Translations under genes and position numbers: made by a program
The notes under the pieces: model-generated
What the model was told of the DNA's origin: nothing
Database searches by the model: none
The model's input: the letters and a program-made list of their open reading frames with translations, nothing else
Assembly: GCA_018221205.1 (NCBI GenBank)
Contig: JAAOYF010000028.1
Coordinates: 1 to 53,216, forward strand
DNA from: Candidatus Woesearchaeota archaeon
GTDB taxonomy: Archaea > Nanobdellota > Nanobdellia > Woesearchaeales > WJIZ01
Reading direction: 5' to 3'
Length of the DNA: 53,216 nucleotides
Shown here: positions 24,747 to 33,761 of the stretch, in pieces
How the letters are laid out: each line of letters begins with the position of its first letter
Position numbering within the stretch: the stretch's first letter is position 1

Positions 24747-26558
24747 TTATCCCTCCTTATAGCCAAACGGCTTAAATCTTATTCCGCCTCCTTTGTAGAA
24801 CTTACTGAACAGTTCCACATAGTGGAGTCGTAATGAGTGTAAAAAGCTTCCTAACATTCCTATCCCTATGTTGATGATATGGCCGACAATCAATAGGAGT
24901 GCACCCCAGACATAGCCAAGGCCTCCAGCTGCGAACAGCGGCGCGGCCTGGTCGTTGATGACCAATGCTAATCCTACTGAACTTAATCCAATTGCCATTA
25001 ATCTTAGATAACTAAGGATGTTGCCGAAGATGCTCGGAATCTCCACCAATCCTCTCACTCCTTCTCCTTTGTAGAGCATGAAGAGTGATAGTGCAAGGAC
25101 GATCCAGCCCACTATGGGCAAGAGCAGGATGACTTTTGTATAAGATAATGCGAGCAGTGCTACTGAGGCCTGCAGGAATATCCAGCCGAACTTCTCGTAA
25201 AATGCTGTCATGAAACCATGTGCCCTGAATTCATTGATGAAGCCAGCGATCAAACCAGCATTCACATGGATAACGCCTGCAAAAAGTGCAGCGATCATCA
25301 AAGGCTCCAATGCGTGATGAGGATTTCTGCTGATCAAGGGATGCCAAAATTCATAGCCGAAAAATTCTCCAAAGATCAATCCGAAAAATATCGTGCCGAA
25401 TGAGGCAAAGATGAGGATATTGAAAAATCTCTTGAATTGAGGCATGGCTTTCTTCATAAACCAAAATAGTACCAGTGTAGTAAGGCCGTAGCCATAATCT
25501 CCGAGCATGAACCCGAACAATAACGGGAAGGTGATGAACATGAACCACGTAGGATCTATCTCCTTGTACTTCGGCAGGGTATAAAGGTCGAGGAAAAACT
25601 GGAAGCTATTGACGCCCTTCTGATTCTCGAGCTCTATCGGTACTTTGTCTTTCTTGTCTATTGCATGGATCTCGACAACGAGCCTATCATTCGCAGCGTT
25701 TCTCAGTTCTTTTATCGAATGCTCGATATCTTCTTTCGGGACAAAACCCCAGACAACAAATGCTTTGTCTGTCTCCTGGAATCTTAATGGTGCTTCAGCT
25801 TTCTCAAGCTCATTGCTTAGGAGGAACTCATAATCAGGCAGCTTCTTCGCATATTCTTTCTTCAGATTTATGCGTTTTCTTCCGATACCCTTAAGATTGG
25901 ACTGCGCTTTTGCCACTGTCTCTTTTATCCTCTTCTCAGAGCTTTGTTTCATATCTGAGAAATCGATGGAGATGAAATCATGGGCAGTGAGCATGGATTT
26001 TGCAGAATCAAAGAAAGAACTGTCGATGAACAGGGCAATGACAGCTTTCTTTTCAATGATCGCCTTTCTCAATGAATACTTTGTCGTCTTTTCTTTCAGC
26101 TTTGCTTCGAAAGCCTCGATGTTTTTGATGAAGCCGACAGTATAGGAGAGGGTGCTGTATTCCTGAAATGCATCCAGATCAAGCTTCAATGCTTTGAGGA
26201 TCTTTGCCTTTTCGAGATGGTCCTGCTGCTTTCTCAGGATATCGTTGCTTTCTTTCTCCTCATCGGCTATTTTGATGAGCTTTTGAGCGAGAGCTTCGAT
26301 CTCTTTGGCGATCCCCTTCACTGATCCCTTCTGGGCAGCATGCTCTTTTCTGAGCGGGATATTGAATTTTGAGGCAATAGCACGGATCTTTACCAAGGTA
26401 GAAGAAAGAAGCTCTGCATCGGGCAAGGATGAGCCTTTCTCTGCCTCATTCTGGCCTTCTACGATATGGAGGATCTTCAGTTCCTGCAGCCTGGCGATTA
26501 TCTTCGGCATGACAGCCTTCGAGCCTACCAGACGTAATTTAGTCATGTCATTAATCAT
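24747..26558 (-). CDS. atpI: A/V-type ATPase subunit I (a), operon 2
   Basis: 603 residues. Soluble N-terminal half with coiled coils, then membrane helices from P-T-W-F-M-F-I-T-F-P-L-L-F-G-F-M-L-G-D onward. Rotor-facing arginines visible in L-S-Y-L-R-L-M-A-I and H-S-L-R-L-H-Y-V-E-L-F-S-K-F-Y. Start overlaps H by 4 nt (ATGA). It is 26 residues shorter than the operon 1 copy, mainly in the soluble part. Confidence 0.95.
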   Translation of the reverse strand: MINDMTKLRLVGSKAVMPKIIARLQELKILHIVEGQNEAEKGSSLPDAELLSSTLVKIRAIASKFNIPLRKEHAAQKGSVKGIAKEIEALAQKLIKIADEEKESNDILRKQQDHLEKAKILKALKLDLDAFQEYSTLSYTVGFIKNIEAFEAKLKEKTTKYSLRKAIIEKKAVIALFIDSSFFDSAKSMLTAHDFISIDFSDMKQSSEKRIKETVAKAQSNLKGIGRKRINLKKEYAKKLPDYEFLLSNELEKAEAPLRFQETDKAFVVWGFVPKEDIEHSIKELRNAANDRLVVEIHAIDKKDKVPIELENQKGVNSFQFFLDLYTLPKYKEIDPTWFMFITFPLLFGFMLGDYGYGLTTLVLFWFMKKAMPQFKRFFNILIFASFGTIFFGLIFGEFFGYEFWHPLISRNPHHALEPLMIAALFAGVIHVNAGLIAGFINEFRAHGFMTAFYEKFGWIFLQASVALLALSYTKVILLLPIVGWIVLALSLFMLYKGEGVRGLVEIPSIFGNILSYLRLMAIGLSSVGLALVINDQAAPLFAAGGLGYVWGALLLIVGHIINIGIGMLGSFLHSLRLHYVELFSKFYKGGGIRFKPFGYKEG

Positions 26559-26872
26559 TTTATCTCTTCTTCAAATTTCTGTACTACAAGAGAAACCGCT
26601 TTTTGCATGTTCTTCCTGGTATCCCGTTCTAGGGCCTGAGCTTCACTCTTTCCCTTAGCAAGGCTTTTTTCCTTGATCTTTTCCATCTCTTTGTCATACT
26701 GCTCTAATGTCTGAGCATGCTCTTTGTCTAATCTTTCCTCTTCCATCTGTTTCTGTCCTTGGATCTTATCAGAAATCTCTCTCAGTCTCAGCTCTGCTTT
26801 TTTTCTTGCCTGCTCAACCTTTTTCTTGGCATCAGTCTCTGCAAGCTTGATTTTTTTCAGGATTGCATCCAT
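26555..26872 (-). CDS. atpH: A/V-type ATPase subunit H, operon 2
   Basis: 105 residues, a continuous charged coiled coil (K-K-V-E-Q-A-R-K-K-A-E-L-R-L) with a short end segment Q-K-A-V-S-L-V-V-Q-K-F. Peripheral-stalk partner of E; first gene of operon 2. Ribosome binding site GGAAGGGTGG lies just upstream. Confidence 0.86.
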   Translation of the reverse strand: MDAILKKIKLAETDAKKKVEQARKKAELRLREISDKIQGQKQMEEERLDKEHAQTLEQYDKEMEKIKEKSLAKGKSEAQALERDTRKNMQKAVSLVVQKFEEEIK

Positions 26873-26876
26873 ATTT

Positions 26877-26913
26877 CCACCCTTCCGGCTTGATTTCTGG
26901 CCGTTATATAACG
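26877..26913 (-). promoter_or_regulatory. Promoter and ribosome binding site of ATPase operon 2
   Basis: The palindromic TATA-like CGTTATATAACG (26902-26913) lies upstream of GGAAGGGTGG (26886-26877) and the H start. Operon 2 thus has its own promoter, separate from the PhoU-like gene 70 nt upstream. Confidence 0.5.
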
Positions 26914-26940
26914 TTTTGCTCTTTAGTCTATGAAAAGTAT

Positions 26941-27816
26941 TTAGTTCTCTATCTTTTTGCTGATCGACCAGTCTAAGATGATCTCTCCGATGCTATGGAA
27001 GAGACGGCTGATCCGATATTTGTTGAAATTCTTGATGGTGATCCCTTTTGATTTCATCAATATAAGCACTGTTTTCATGAAGGAAGCCCCTTTTATATAA
27101 TCGAGATCATTTATGTTCTCGAGGACATCCTTCAGTTTTTCCACTATCTTAAGGACTTCCTGCAGATATGCTTTATCTTTTGGATCAAGCAGAATGCTGT
27201 AATCCACTATCCTCTCAAGCTCAGTGGCTAACTGGACAGTATAATACATATCGATGGATTTTAGCGTCGTGGGTTGATTGAGGACCAAAGCAGAGATGAC
27301 AGACTTCTGGATAAGGATCTTGCTCCTGTCTATCTCCTCTTCATATTTCTGGATCAGGCCTGCGTCATACTTCTCTATGAATACATAGAAAAGGTTCTTG
27401 ATCTTCTTCACCATGGTCTTCAACAGTGAATCTGGTTCGTGGATGGTCATGCTTGATTCATAGGTGACATGCTCTCCATCCAATTCGACGAACTCCAGGG
27501 CGGAGATGATATGTTTCTGCTCGAGGATAGAGGTCATGTCGATCTTCTTGTCCAATTTGATATTAAAAGAATGGGTAGGGTTGACATAGCAGGCCATGAT
27601 GATATTTATCAAGGCGTCTTTATATTTTGAGGGAACAGTGAGGTCGATGTTAGCGAGGCCTTTCTCTTTCAATTCAGGTGTTATCAAGAGAGAGCCATCA
27701 GCATTTTCTCTCACCGCAATCTTGGTGTCAGAGTTGATCTTGAACTTTTTGCACCAGCTTGTAGGCAGATAGACATAGTGCATCTTCCCTGTACGCTGGA
27801 TATTCCTTATCTCCAT
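26941..27816 (-). CDS. AbrB-PhoU fusion regulator (phosphate-uptake-type)
   Basis: 291 residues. Residues 1-45 form a SpoVT/AbrB-type DNA-binding swapped hairpin (R-T-G-K-M-H-Y-V-Y-L-P-T-S-W-C-K-K-F ... L-L-I-T-P-E). The rest is helical and resembles PhoU-like domains, for example V-Q-L-A-T-E-L-E-R-I-V-D-Y-S near 220. This fusion is common in archaea and annotated as phosphate uptake regulator; here no phosphate transporter is nearby. It is encoded directly upstream of ATPase operon 2 on the same strand, so a link to ATPase expression is possible but unproven. TATA at 27837-27850, leaderless. Confidence 0.8.
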   Translation of the reverse strand: MEIRNIQRTGKMHYVYLPTSWCKKFKINSDTKIAVRENADGSLLITPELKEKGLANIDLTVPSKYKDALINIIMACYVNPTHSFNIKLDKKIDMTSILEQKHIISALEFVELDGEHVTYESSMTIHEPDSLLKTMVKKIKNLFYVFIEKYDAGLIQKYEEEIDRSKILIQKSVISALVLNQPTTLKSIDMYYTVQLATELERIVDYSILLDPKDKAYLQEVLKIVEKLKDVLENINDLDYIKGASFMKTVLILMKSKGITIKNFNKYRISRLFHSIGEIILDWSISKKIEN

Positions 27817-27925
27817 GTATTTAGGAGTAAGTATAGTATATATAAATATATAGGTTTTCTTGAATATCTATGAGATAGAGCTTATAAGCTCAAAATTTAT
27901 TTATAAAAAAAGAAGAATTATATAA

Positions 27926-28933
27926 TCATTCACGCTTATTCATAATATGCCTGACCATATCGATCATCCGGTTGGAGTAGCCCCATTCGTTGTCATACCA
28001 GCCTGTAACCGATAATAGATTGTCTTCTATGACTTCGGTCATCAAAGAGTCAAAGACACAAGAATGGGGGTTGCCGATGATATCTGTCGAGACCAAGGGT
28101 TCGTCAGTATATTGCAATATCCCTTTCATATGGTGCTCTGAGACACTCCTGAATAATTCATTCACTTGATCCTTGTTCACCCTTTCCTGCAATTCTGTCA
28201 CGAAGCTCACTAATGAAGAGTCAGGGGTGGGTACTCTGATCGCTGATGCGACTAATTTTCCTTTCAGATTCGGGATGACTTTCATGACTGCTGTCGCTGC
28301 TCCAGTCGATGTCGGGATGATGTTTATGGCAGCCGCCCTCGCCCTTCTCAAATCTTTATGGGAAGAATCAACAGTCCGTTGGTCTGCGGTATAAGAATGG
28401 ACAGTTGTCATGACTCCGCCGATGATGCCATAGTTATCATGGATCACTTTTGCCATGGGCGCAAAGCAGTTTGTCGTACAGGATGCGTTGCTGACAAAAG
28501 CTTCATTATTGTATTCATGCTCATTGACACCTTTGACTAACGTCTTGATGCCTTCATCGTTTCCTTTTGTCGGCGCTGAGAGAAGGACTTTTTTTGCTCC
28601 TGCATTCAGATGTTTCTGCATGCCCTCTTTGTCTCTAAAGACACCGGTGCATTCGATAGCGACATCAACATCCAAATCACGCCAGGGAAGCTCCTCTGGA
28701 TTTCTTGTCGAGAACATCTGGATGTCCTGATTGCGGACGTGTAATTTTTTTTCATAAGCCATCAGCTCATGAGGGAATCTTCCATGCACTGAATCATGCC
28801 TTAACAGATGTGCTAAAGCCCAAGGATCATTAGGATCATTTATACCGACGAATTGGATATCTGGATTGTCGATTCCTGCTCTCAGAACTAATCTTCCTAT
28901 TCTACCGAAACCATTGATTGCAACCTTAATCAC
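27926..28933 (-). CDS. gap: Glyceraldehyde-3-phosphate dehydrogenase, bacterial type (class I)
   Basis: 335 residues. Oxidises glyceraldehyde 3-phosphate to 1,3-bisphosphoglycerate with NAD(P)+. Rossmann start V-A-I-N-G-F-G-R-I-G-R, catalytic S-C-T-T-N-C (Cys near 150), H-S-Y-T-A-D-Q with the base His near 177, and W-Y-D-N-E-W-G-Y at the C-terminus are all present. This is the bacterial/eukaryotic class rather than the archaeal one, which has a different sequence, so it was probably acquired by transfer. The Asp in I-N-D-P-N-D suggests NAD+ preference. Start is GTG with ribosome binding site GAGGTGG. Confidence 0.96.
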   Translation of the reverse strand: MIKVAINGFGRIGRLVLRAGIDNPDIQFVGINDPNDPWALAHLLRHDSVHGRFPHELMAYEKKLHVRNQDIQMFSTRNPEELPWRDLDVDVAIECTGVFRDKEGMQKHLNAGAKKVLLSAPTKGNDEGIKTLVKGVNEHEYNNEAFVSNASCTTNCFAPMAKVIHDNYGIIGGVMTTVHSYTADQRTVDSSHKDLRRARAAAINIIPTSTGAATAVMKVIPNLKGKLVASAIRVPTPDSSLVSFVTELQERVNKDQVNELFRSVSEHHMKGILQYTDEPLVSTDIIGNPHSCVFDSLMTEVIEDNLLSVTGWYDNEWGYSNRMIDMVRHIMNKRE

Positions 28934-28970
28934 TCTACCACCTCTTTTTTTACTTTTGGAAAAGGAGTTT

Positions 28971-29291
28971 TTAAAGCTTTGCTATAACTTCATCAATCTC
29001 GTTTTTCAGCTGATCTTCCTGTTTGAATCCTATCAGTCTTGCCACTTCTTTTCCCTTGCTGAAGACAACTAAGCAGGGAATTGATCTTATCTCGTATTGT
29101 ACTGCCAGATCTTTCTGTTCTTCGGTATTGACTTTGCCGAATTTCAGCTTGCCTTCATACTGCTTGCTCACTCTTTCGAATACAGGGGCCATGGCCATAC
29201 ACGGTCCGCACCAGCTTGCCCAGAAATCAACAATAACAGGCAGATCAGATTGATCCACTTCTTCCCAGTTTGTCTTTTTGAGTTCTAACAT
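28971..29291 (-). CDS. trxA: Thioredoxin
   Basis: 106 residues. Disulfide reductase fold with W-A-S-W-C-G-P-C active site (Cys32-type) near residue 28 and the cis-proline S-I-P-C-L near 75; an extra Cys follows the cis-Pro. No signal peptide, so it works in the cytoplasm. Ribosome binding site GGTGG and a TATA-like ATATTTATTC at about 29311-29320. Upstream of gap on the same strand (37-nt gap). Confidence 0.93.
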   Translation of the reverse strand: MLELKKTNWEEVDQSDLPVIVDFWASWCGPCMAMAPVFERVSKQYEGKLKFGKVNTEEQKDLAVQYEIRSIPCLVVFSKGKEVARLIGFKQEDQLKNEIDEVIAKL

Positions 29292-29321
29292 GGTTCCACC
29301 TACATATCCTGAATAAATATT

Positions 29322-29795
29322 CTATTTAATCTTTTCCCCTGCGATGAAGATACTGCTTTCTCTCTCGAATAATAATATACGGTTGTACAGGATCCTTGTC
29401 TTGATCGTATGCGGGCCAGGCGCGATGAGCCTATTGATATCGAATTCACTTAACGGAAGGGTGTAGGTGAAATCTCCTGTGAATCCTAATCCTTGATATT
29501 TTGCTGCGAGCAGCTCTCCTGATGCTATCTCATAAGGTTGATTTGTCTTTTGGATGAATGATTCCACTGTAAGAGAAGCCATCTGATCATCCAACTCTAT
29601 CTCGACTATCGCTTTGAGGGGAATGATCTCTTCTGACGTTGTCTTCAGGGAGATAGCCGCATCCACTTCTTGCAGCCCTTCAGGCTGCAATATAGCTAAT
29701 CCTGTTGTCGTGGGTTTCATCAATAGAGCAGCAGCGAAGAAGATGAGTATGGAGATAATAGGAAGCGCCATTGAGATGATCTTTTCTCTTTTCAT
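29322..29795 (-). CDS. Membrane-anchored protein of unknown function
   Basis: 157 residues: a single N-terminal membrane helix (about 8-27, I-I-S-M-A-L-P-I-I-S-I-L-I-F-F-A-A-A-L-L) followed by an external domain of beta strands with no cysteines. The repeated strand pattern and the T-Y-T-L-P-L-S-E-F-D segment resemble an Ig-like or transglutaminase-type sandwich, which I cannot assign. Overlaps the methyltransferase gene by 4 nt (ATGA), so co-translated with it. Confidence 0.6.
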   Translation of the reverse strand: MKREKIISMALPIISILIFFAAALLMKPTTTGLAILQPEGLQEVDAAISLKTTSEEIIPLKAIVEIELDDQMASLTVESFIQKTNQPYEIASGELLAAKYQGLGFTGDFTYTLPLSEFDINRLIAPGPHTIKTRILYNRILLFERESSIFIAGEKIK

Positions 29796-30751
29796 TCTTT
29801 TCTTATCTTTGCGACGAAAAAGCCCTCTGTATCATTGTCTTGGGGCCAGATCCTCAGGCATTTCTCTATCTCTTCATTATATGATCTTCCTTCGAATTCT
29901 AAGATGGATGGGGAGGATTTCAGTCCTTTGAGGGAGACGGTCTCGAGCTTTGCATTCCCGTATCTCTGCAGAAGGAAATCGATGATGCCTTCATTCTCTT
30001 CTGGCTCCAACGAGCAGGTCGAATAGACCATTGTCCCTTTTTCTTTAAGACAGTTGAATGCTGTATCGATCAGTCTTCTTTGCTCTCCAGCTATCTTTTT
30101 TACCATGTTGGGGTTCCAGATCCTTAGCGTTTTGAGGCTTTTTCTTATCGTGCCAGTTCCTGAACAGGGAGCATCTACCAGGATCCTGTCAAATTCAATC
30201 CCTGCTTTTGCGAACCACTGGCCTTTCATCATGGTAACAATGGTGTTGGTGGTGGACATCCTCTGCAGATTGATGCCTAATGCAGCCATCCGTGCTCCGG
30301 TGAGATCATTTGTCACCAATGCCCCTCTGTTTTCCATGTATTGCGCAATCTGGGTCGATTTTGAGCCAGGAGCTGCGCACATATCCAATATGAGTTCCCC
30401 TGGTCTGGGTTCTAGAACCAATGGGGGGATCATTGAGGCTGCTTCCTGGATGTAGATATAGCCTAACTGATGCTCTCGGGTGTTACCGACATCTCTTCGA
30501 TAGTCTTCGCCCTTGCCTTTATGGTCGATCCAGAAGCCTTCTTTGCACCAAGGTATGGGATCTAACTGCCAGACCTTTTCCATTCTTTTCTTTACTTCTT
30601 CTACTGAGATCTTCAAGGTGTTTACCCTGATGCTTCTTCTGAGAAATGATAATGAATATTCTTTGAACGGCTCCCAATCTGTCAATAGCTCATATCTTTT
30701 CTTGAACTTATCTTTTATCTCGATCTTGTCATTTGGGATGGCTTTTGGCAT
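29792..30751 (-). CDS. RNA cytosine-C5 methyltransferase (NOL1/NOP2/Sun family)
   Basis: 319 residues. SAM-dependent m5C methyltransferase of tRNA or rRNA. Motifs: SAM site L-D-M-C-A-A-P-G-S-K-S-T-Q near residue 120, motif IV D-A-P-C-S-G-T-G (releasing Cys) near 193 and motif VI S-T-C-S-L-E-P-E-E-N-E (catalytic Cys) near 245. The N-terminal R-R-S-I-R-V-N-T-L-K is the family RNA-binding segment. No PUA domain. Target (tRNA as in archaeal Trm4, or rRNA) cannot be told. Confidence 0.93.
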   Translation of the reverse strand: MPKAIPNDKIEIKDKFKKRYELLTDWEPFKEYSLSFLRRSIRVNTLKISVEEVKKRMEKVWQLDPIPWCKEGFWIDHKGKGEDYRRDVGNTREHQLGYIYIQEAASMIPPLVLEPRPGELILDMCAAPGSKSTQIAQYMENRGALVTNDLTGARMAALGINLQRMSTTNTIVTMMKGQWFAKAGIEFDRILVDAPCSGTGTIRKSLKTLRIWNPNMVKKIAGEQRRLIDTAFNCLKEKGTMVYSTCSLEPEENEGIIDFLLQRYGNAKLETVSLKGLKSSPSILEFEGRSYNEEIEKCLRIWPQDNDTEGFFVAKIRKE

Positions 30752-30858
30752 ACGTCTAGAGTTATCAACACCTACTTAAACTATGCCGTTTTTTTATGTC
30801 CTACTACTTAATGGTAACAAATGCAAACACTTATATGAAGATAATAAATTCTATCCCT

Positions 30859-31926
30859 ATGGAAAACGAAGACCAATCTACTTTGCCTTTTAATTTAGAT
30901 AATCTTCTCTATGTTTTAAGAGCAGATATTCCTATTGTTCTTATGAGCTTTGCTGCGGTTGCTAATGGTGATGATTTTTGTCTTGCACATGTTATAAGGG
31001 ACATAAATTCAAATTTGTCAAAGGGTCAACGACTACCTTCAAAAGTGATGGCCCGTGCAGCTGAATGGCTTACCCAACAGGGAATATTGGGAAGGACCTC
31101 TAATAAAAATAGGACCAAAGGACAAAATACACACTATCGTCTCAATCCAGAATATCAAACCTTTGGATTAGCAGCACAAGGATTACTCTATACTATCGCA
31201 CGAACTGAAATCCCTATGAATAAGCTGGTAGGCCAATATTATCCACATACGCTAGAGGGAAGTAAAGGACTTCAAAGCTGGTGGGCAGCAATGCATAAGA
31301 TTCACGAAGCAAGGCCCATGCACTCATCAGATCTTAATGAATGCCAATACTTAACCCTTACAGATCTGCTTGATCTTCCCGATTTACCTATGAGAGACGC
31401 TTTACATGAAAGAGTGAAACAACTGGCTGAATATGGTTGGGCACATTTGGTAGTCAATCCTTCAGAAATTGGTACATTTACGCATGCATTGATGAAACGA
31501 CTCGATACTAAAGGGGCCCATAATGTAAATACTCCTCTAGGGAAGATGAGAAGATATGCAGAGAACAGTGGAATTATTTCTAATGAGGGAGTGTCACCTA
31601 AACTCTATGGAAGAAGTGCGATTTGTAGGGATATGGAAAGGTATGGTACTACTCAAAGATCGGCTACAGTTATTATCGATAGATTGAGACAGCACGGCGC
31701 TTATCAGAAAGTACATCCTCCAAGGACTCTTGAACTGCAATCAACACCGATGGGTGTCCGCGTTTTTTCAGCATTTGATGATCAAATTACAAACATGTTA
31801 CTGGTCTATGATAAACGTGGAGCTGTACCGGATTTTCAAACACCTTTACTGAGATTTGGAATAGATCGGGCAGCAGCGATTGCTATTCATAATTATACGG
31901 AATCTAGAAATATCAAAGGTTCTTAA
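30859..31926 (+). CDS. Hypothetical protein, possibly winged-helix
   Basis: 355 residues if started at the ATG at 30859. A TATA-like ACACTTATATG (30825-30835) is about 28 nt upstream of it, so earlier in-frame ATGs at 30796 and 30835 are unlikely. Residues about 20-75 (L-D-N-L-L-Y-V-L-R-A-D-I ... S-K-V-M-A-R-A-A-E-W-L-T-Q-Q-G-I-L-G-R) look like a winged helix-turn-helix, and a second similar segment lies near residue 260 (R-S-A-T-V-I-I-D-R-L-R-Q-H-G-A). Two such motifs suggest a DNA-binding or replication-initiator-like protein; no family recognised. Codon use is more AT-rich than neighbours, a hint of transfer. Its end overlaps elp3 by 14 nt. Confidence 0.6.
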   Translation: MENEDQSTLPFNLDNLLYVLRADIPIVLMSFAAVANGDDFCLAHVIRDINSNLSKGQRLPSKVMARAAEWLTQQGILGRTSNKNRTKGQNTHYRLNPEYQTFGLAAQGLLYTIARTEIPMNKLVGQYYPHTLEGSKGLQSWWAAMHKIHEARPMHSSDLNECQYLTLTDLLDLPDLPMRDALHERVKQLAEYGWAHLVVNPSEIGTFTHALMKRLDTKGAHNVNTPLGKMRRYAENSGIISNEGVSPKLYGRSAICRDMERYGTTQRSATVIIDRLRQHGAYQKVHPPRTLELQSTPMGVRVFSAFDDQITNMLLVYDKRGAVPDFQTPLLRFGIDRAAAIAIHNYTESRNIKGS

Positions 31927-33589
31927 CCATGTAACATCCTTCTAAATTATAACTCATTTTTCGATAGTATTCTCTCACACCGACTCCAGAGATGACGACT
32001 ATTTTATTATAGGAATGCTTTTTGGCAATGTCTTCTGCTTTTTTCAATAGTTTTTTACCGATGCCCTTGTGCTGGACATCTCCTTCTTCGCCTATTTCGG
32101 CAGCCATGCCGTAGACATGGAGTTCTCTTATTAATGCAGAAGAGTCTGTTATCTCAGGCCGTAATTGTTGTGAGGGAAATCTTAATCTGCAATAACCGAT
32201 CAAGGCGCCATTCTTTTCAGCGACGATGAAGAATTCTTTTCCTTGGGAAGCTTCGTATTCTTCTATTTTGATCTTATAGCCTTTTATGGTCTCTTTAGTT
32301 CGGCCTATCTCTCTACAACGGATGCATCTGCATGTTATCCCTTTCTTCTTCACTATTTTATCGACATACTGCCGTAAATTAGTTTTATCAACACCATCTT
32401 CTGTCATGTAGGTAGGAATGTCTCTCTGGACGCGCATCATCCTGCACCATTCAGGAATAGAAGGTTTGAATTCAGCTATGAGTTTGGCAGCTTCTGCTGT
32501 CCGTATCGGTTCAAACTTTCCTTTTTTCCAATCTTCATAGAGCTTTGTGCCTTTCATGACTAAACACGGATAGATCTTCAGCATGTCTGGCCGGAAATCA
32601 GGATTTGAGAATATCTCTTTCAATGACTCCATGTCTTTCTTTCTCGTCACTCCCGGCAGGCCAGGCATCATATGATAGTTGATCTTGAATCCTAAATCTT
32701 TGAGGATTCTCGTCGATTCTCTACTGTCTGCTAAGGTATGTCCTCGGTTGACTGCTTCCAACACTTTATCATAGACTGTCTGGATCCCTAGTTCAACTCT
32801 TGTGCATCCTAATCGTAACATCTCGTTCGCATGATCCAGCTTTGCATGACTTGGCCTTGTCTCTAAAGTCATGCCGATCTGTCTTATGTCGCTTGTTTCG
32901 TTCTTCACCTGCTCTTTTTCTAGTCCGCATTTTCCTTTTTTCTCGAGCAGTTTATCGTGTATACGCTTTTGCCTTTTCGGATCATTGATATCTCCGGGTA
33001 GCTCAAAAAATTTCTTGAAAAGATTGATCTTGAATTTTCCTTTGTCGAAGAATAATCTTGAGAAATCGTTCATGGCTTTGAAGGTGTACTTGACAAACTC
33101 TTCCTGGAACTCTTTCGATAATGAGGGAAGGGTGCCGCCCATGATTATCAGATCGACTTTTTCAGGTGTATGTCCAGTTACCATATATTGCTCTAATCTA
33201 TTCATGACTTGAAGATAAGGATCGAAATTATTTCTTATTGCTCTTCTGGTCGTGGGCTCTTTTCCAGTGTAGCTTTGAGGGACATCTCCAAATGCTGATT
33301 TCGGTCCGCCAGGGCAATACGTACAGGTGCCATGAGGACATTTATGCGGTCGAGACATGATGGCGACAGGTGCAACCCCCGAGATGCTTCTTGTGGGTTT
33401 GGTGAGAAGAAATTTCTTGACATCCTTTTGCTGAGATTCTGGAACGTTGAGGAGAATCTGGATATCTGTTGGAATGTAATGGAGATTGTGCTTCTTACAG
33501 AGCTTGGTCTTTATTCTGGCCAGCTTGTCCTTATTCGGCTTTTCTTTCTTTATGATGGAGATTAGCTCCTGAAAATACTTCTTTTCCAT
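31913..33589 (-). CDS. elp3: Elp3-type tRNA uridine C5 carboxymethyltransferase (radical SAM + GNAT)
   Basis: 558 residues. Modifies wobble uridine in tRNA from acetyl-CoA and SAM. Radical-SAM cluster C84-x4-C89-x2-C92 in C-P-H-G-T-C-T-Y-C-P-G-G-P; core helices include E-L-G-I-Q-T-V-Y-D near 270 and Y-H-M-M-P-G-L-P-G near 300; the C-terminal about 150 residues form a GNAT acetyltransferase domain with acetyl-CoA loop H-K-G-I-G-K-K-L-L near 510. Cys-rich C-R-C-I-R-C-R-E-I (about 417) between the domains binds zinc. Length and order match archaeal Elp3. Confidence 0.96.
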   Translation of the reverse strand: MEKKYFQELISIIKKEKPNKDKLARIKTKLCKKHNLHYIPTDIQILLNVPESQQKDVKKFLLTKPTRSISGVAPVAIMSRPHKCPHGTCTYCPGGPKSAFGDVPQSYTGKEPTTRRAIRNNFDPYLQVMNRLEQYMVTGHTPEKVDLIIMGGTLPSLSKEFQEEFVKYTFKAMNDFSRLFFDKGKFKINLFKKFFELPGDINDPKRQKRIHDKLLEKKGKCGLEKEQVKNETSDIRQIGMTLETRPSHAKLDHANEMLRLGCTRVELGIQTVYDKVLEAVNRGHTLADSRESTRILKDLGFKINYHMMPGLPGVTRKKDMESLKEIFSNPDFRPDMLKIYPCLVMKGTKLYEDWKKGKFEPIRTAEAAKLIAEFKPSIPEWCRMMRVQRDIPTYMTEDGVDKTNLRQYVDKIVKKKGITCRCIRCREIGRTKETIKGYKIKIEEYEASQGKEFFIVAEKNGALIGYCRLRFPSQQLRPEITDSSALIRELHVYGMAAEIGEEGDVQHKGIGKKLLKKAEDIAKKHSYNKIVVISGVGVREYYRKMSYNLEGCYMVKNL

Positions 33590-33620
33590 GCCAAAAGAAA
33601 CTTCACATCTCTATAAAAAT

Positions 33621-33761
33621 CTATTCTATAACTTCAATAAACGGACGGACGCTTTTCCGTGCCCTTTCTGTCAAGAATTCTATATCCTGCTTTGATTCTG
33701 CTGGCCAGGGCTTGTTCAGGTCTAATTCGACAATCTCTTCTTTTTCAATCAGTTCTTGCAT
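33621..33761 (-). CDS. Small protein of 46 residues
   Basis: Reads MQELIEKEEIVELDLNKPWP and ends with a basic helix (FLTERARKSVRPFIEVIE). It overlaps the end of the preceding zinc-finger gene by 17 nt and has GGAGATAAAAG as ribosome binding site. Acidic N-terminal half, basic C-terminal half; function unknown. Its tight overlap implies co-expression with the zinc-finger protein. Confidence 0.6.
   Translation of the reverse strand: MQELIEKEEIVELDLNKPWPAESKQDIEFLTERARKSVRPFIEVIE

Noticed and set aside
30796-30858. Upstream ATGs for the 355-residue gene
   Set aside because: They precede the transcription start predicted from the TATA box at 30825-30835.
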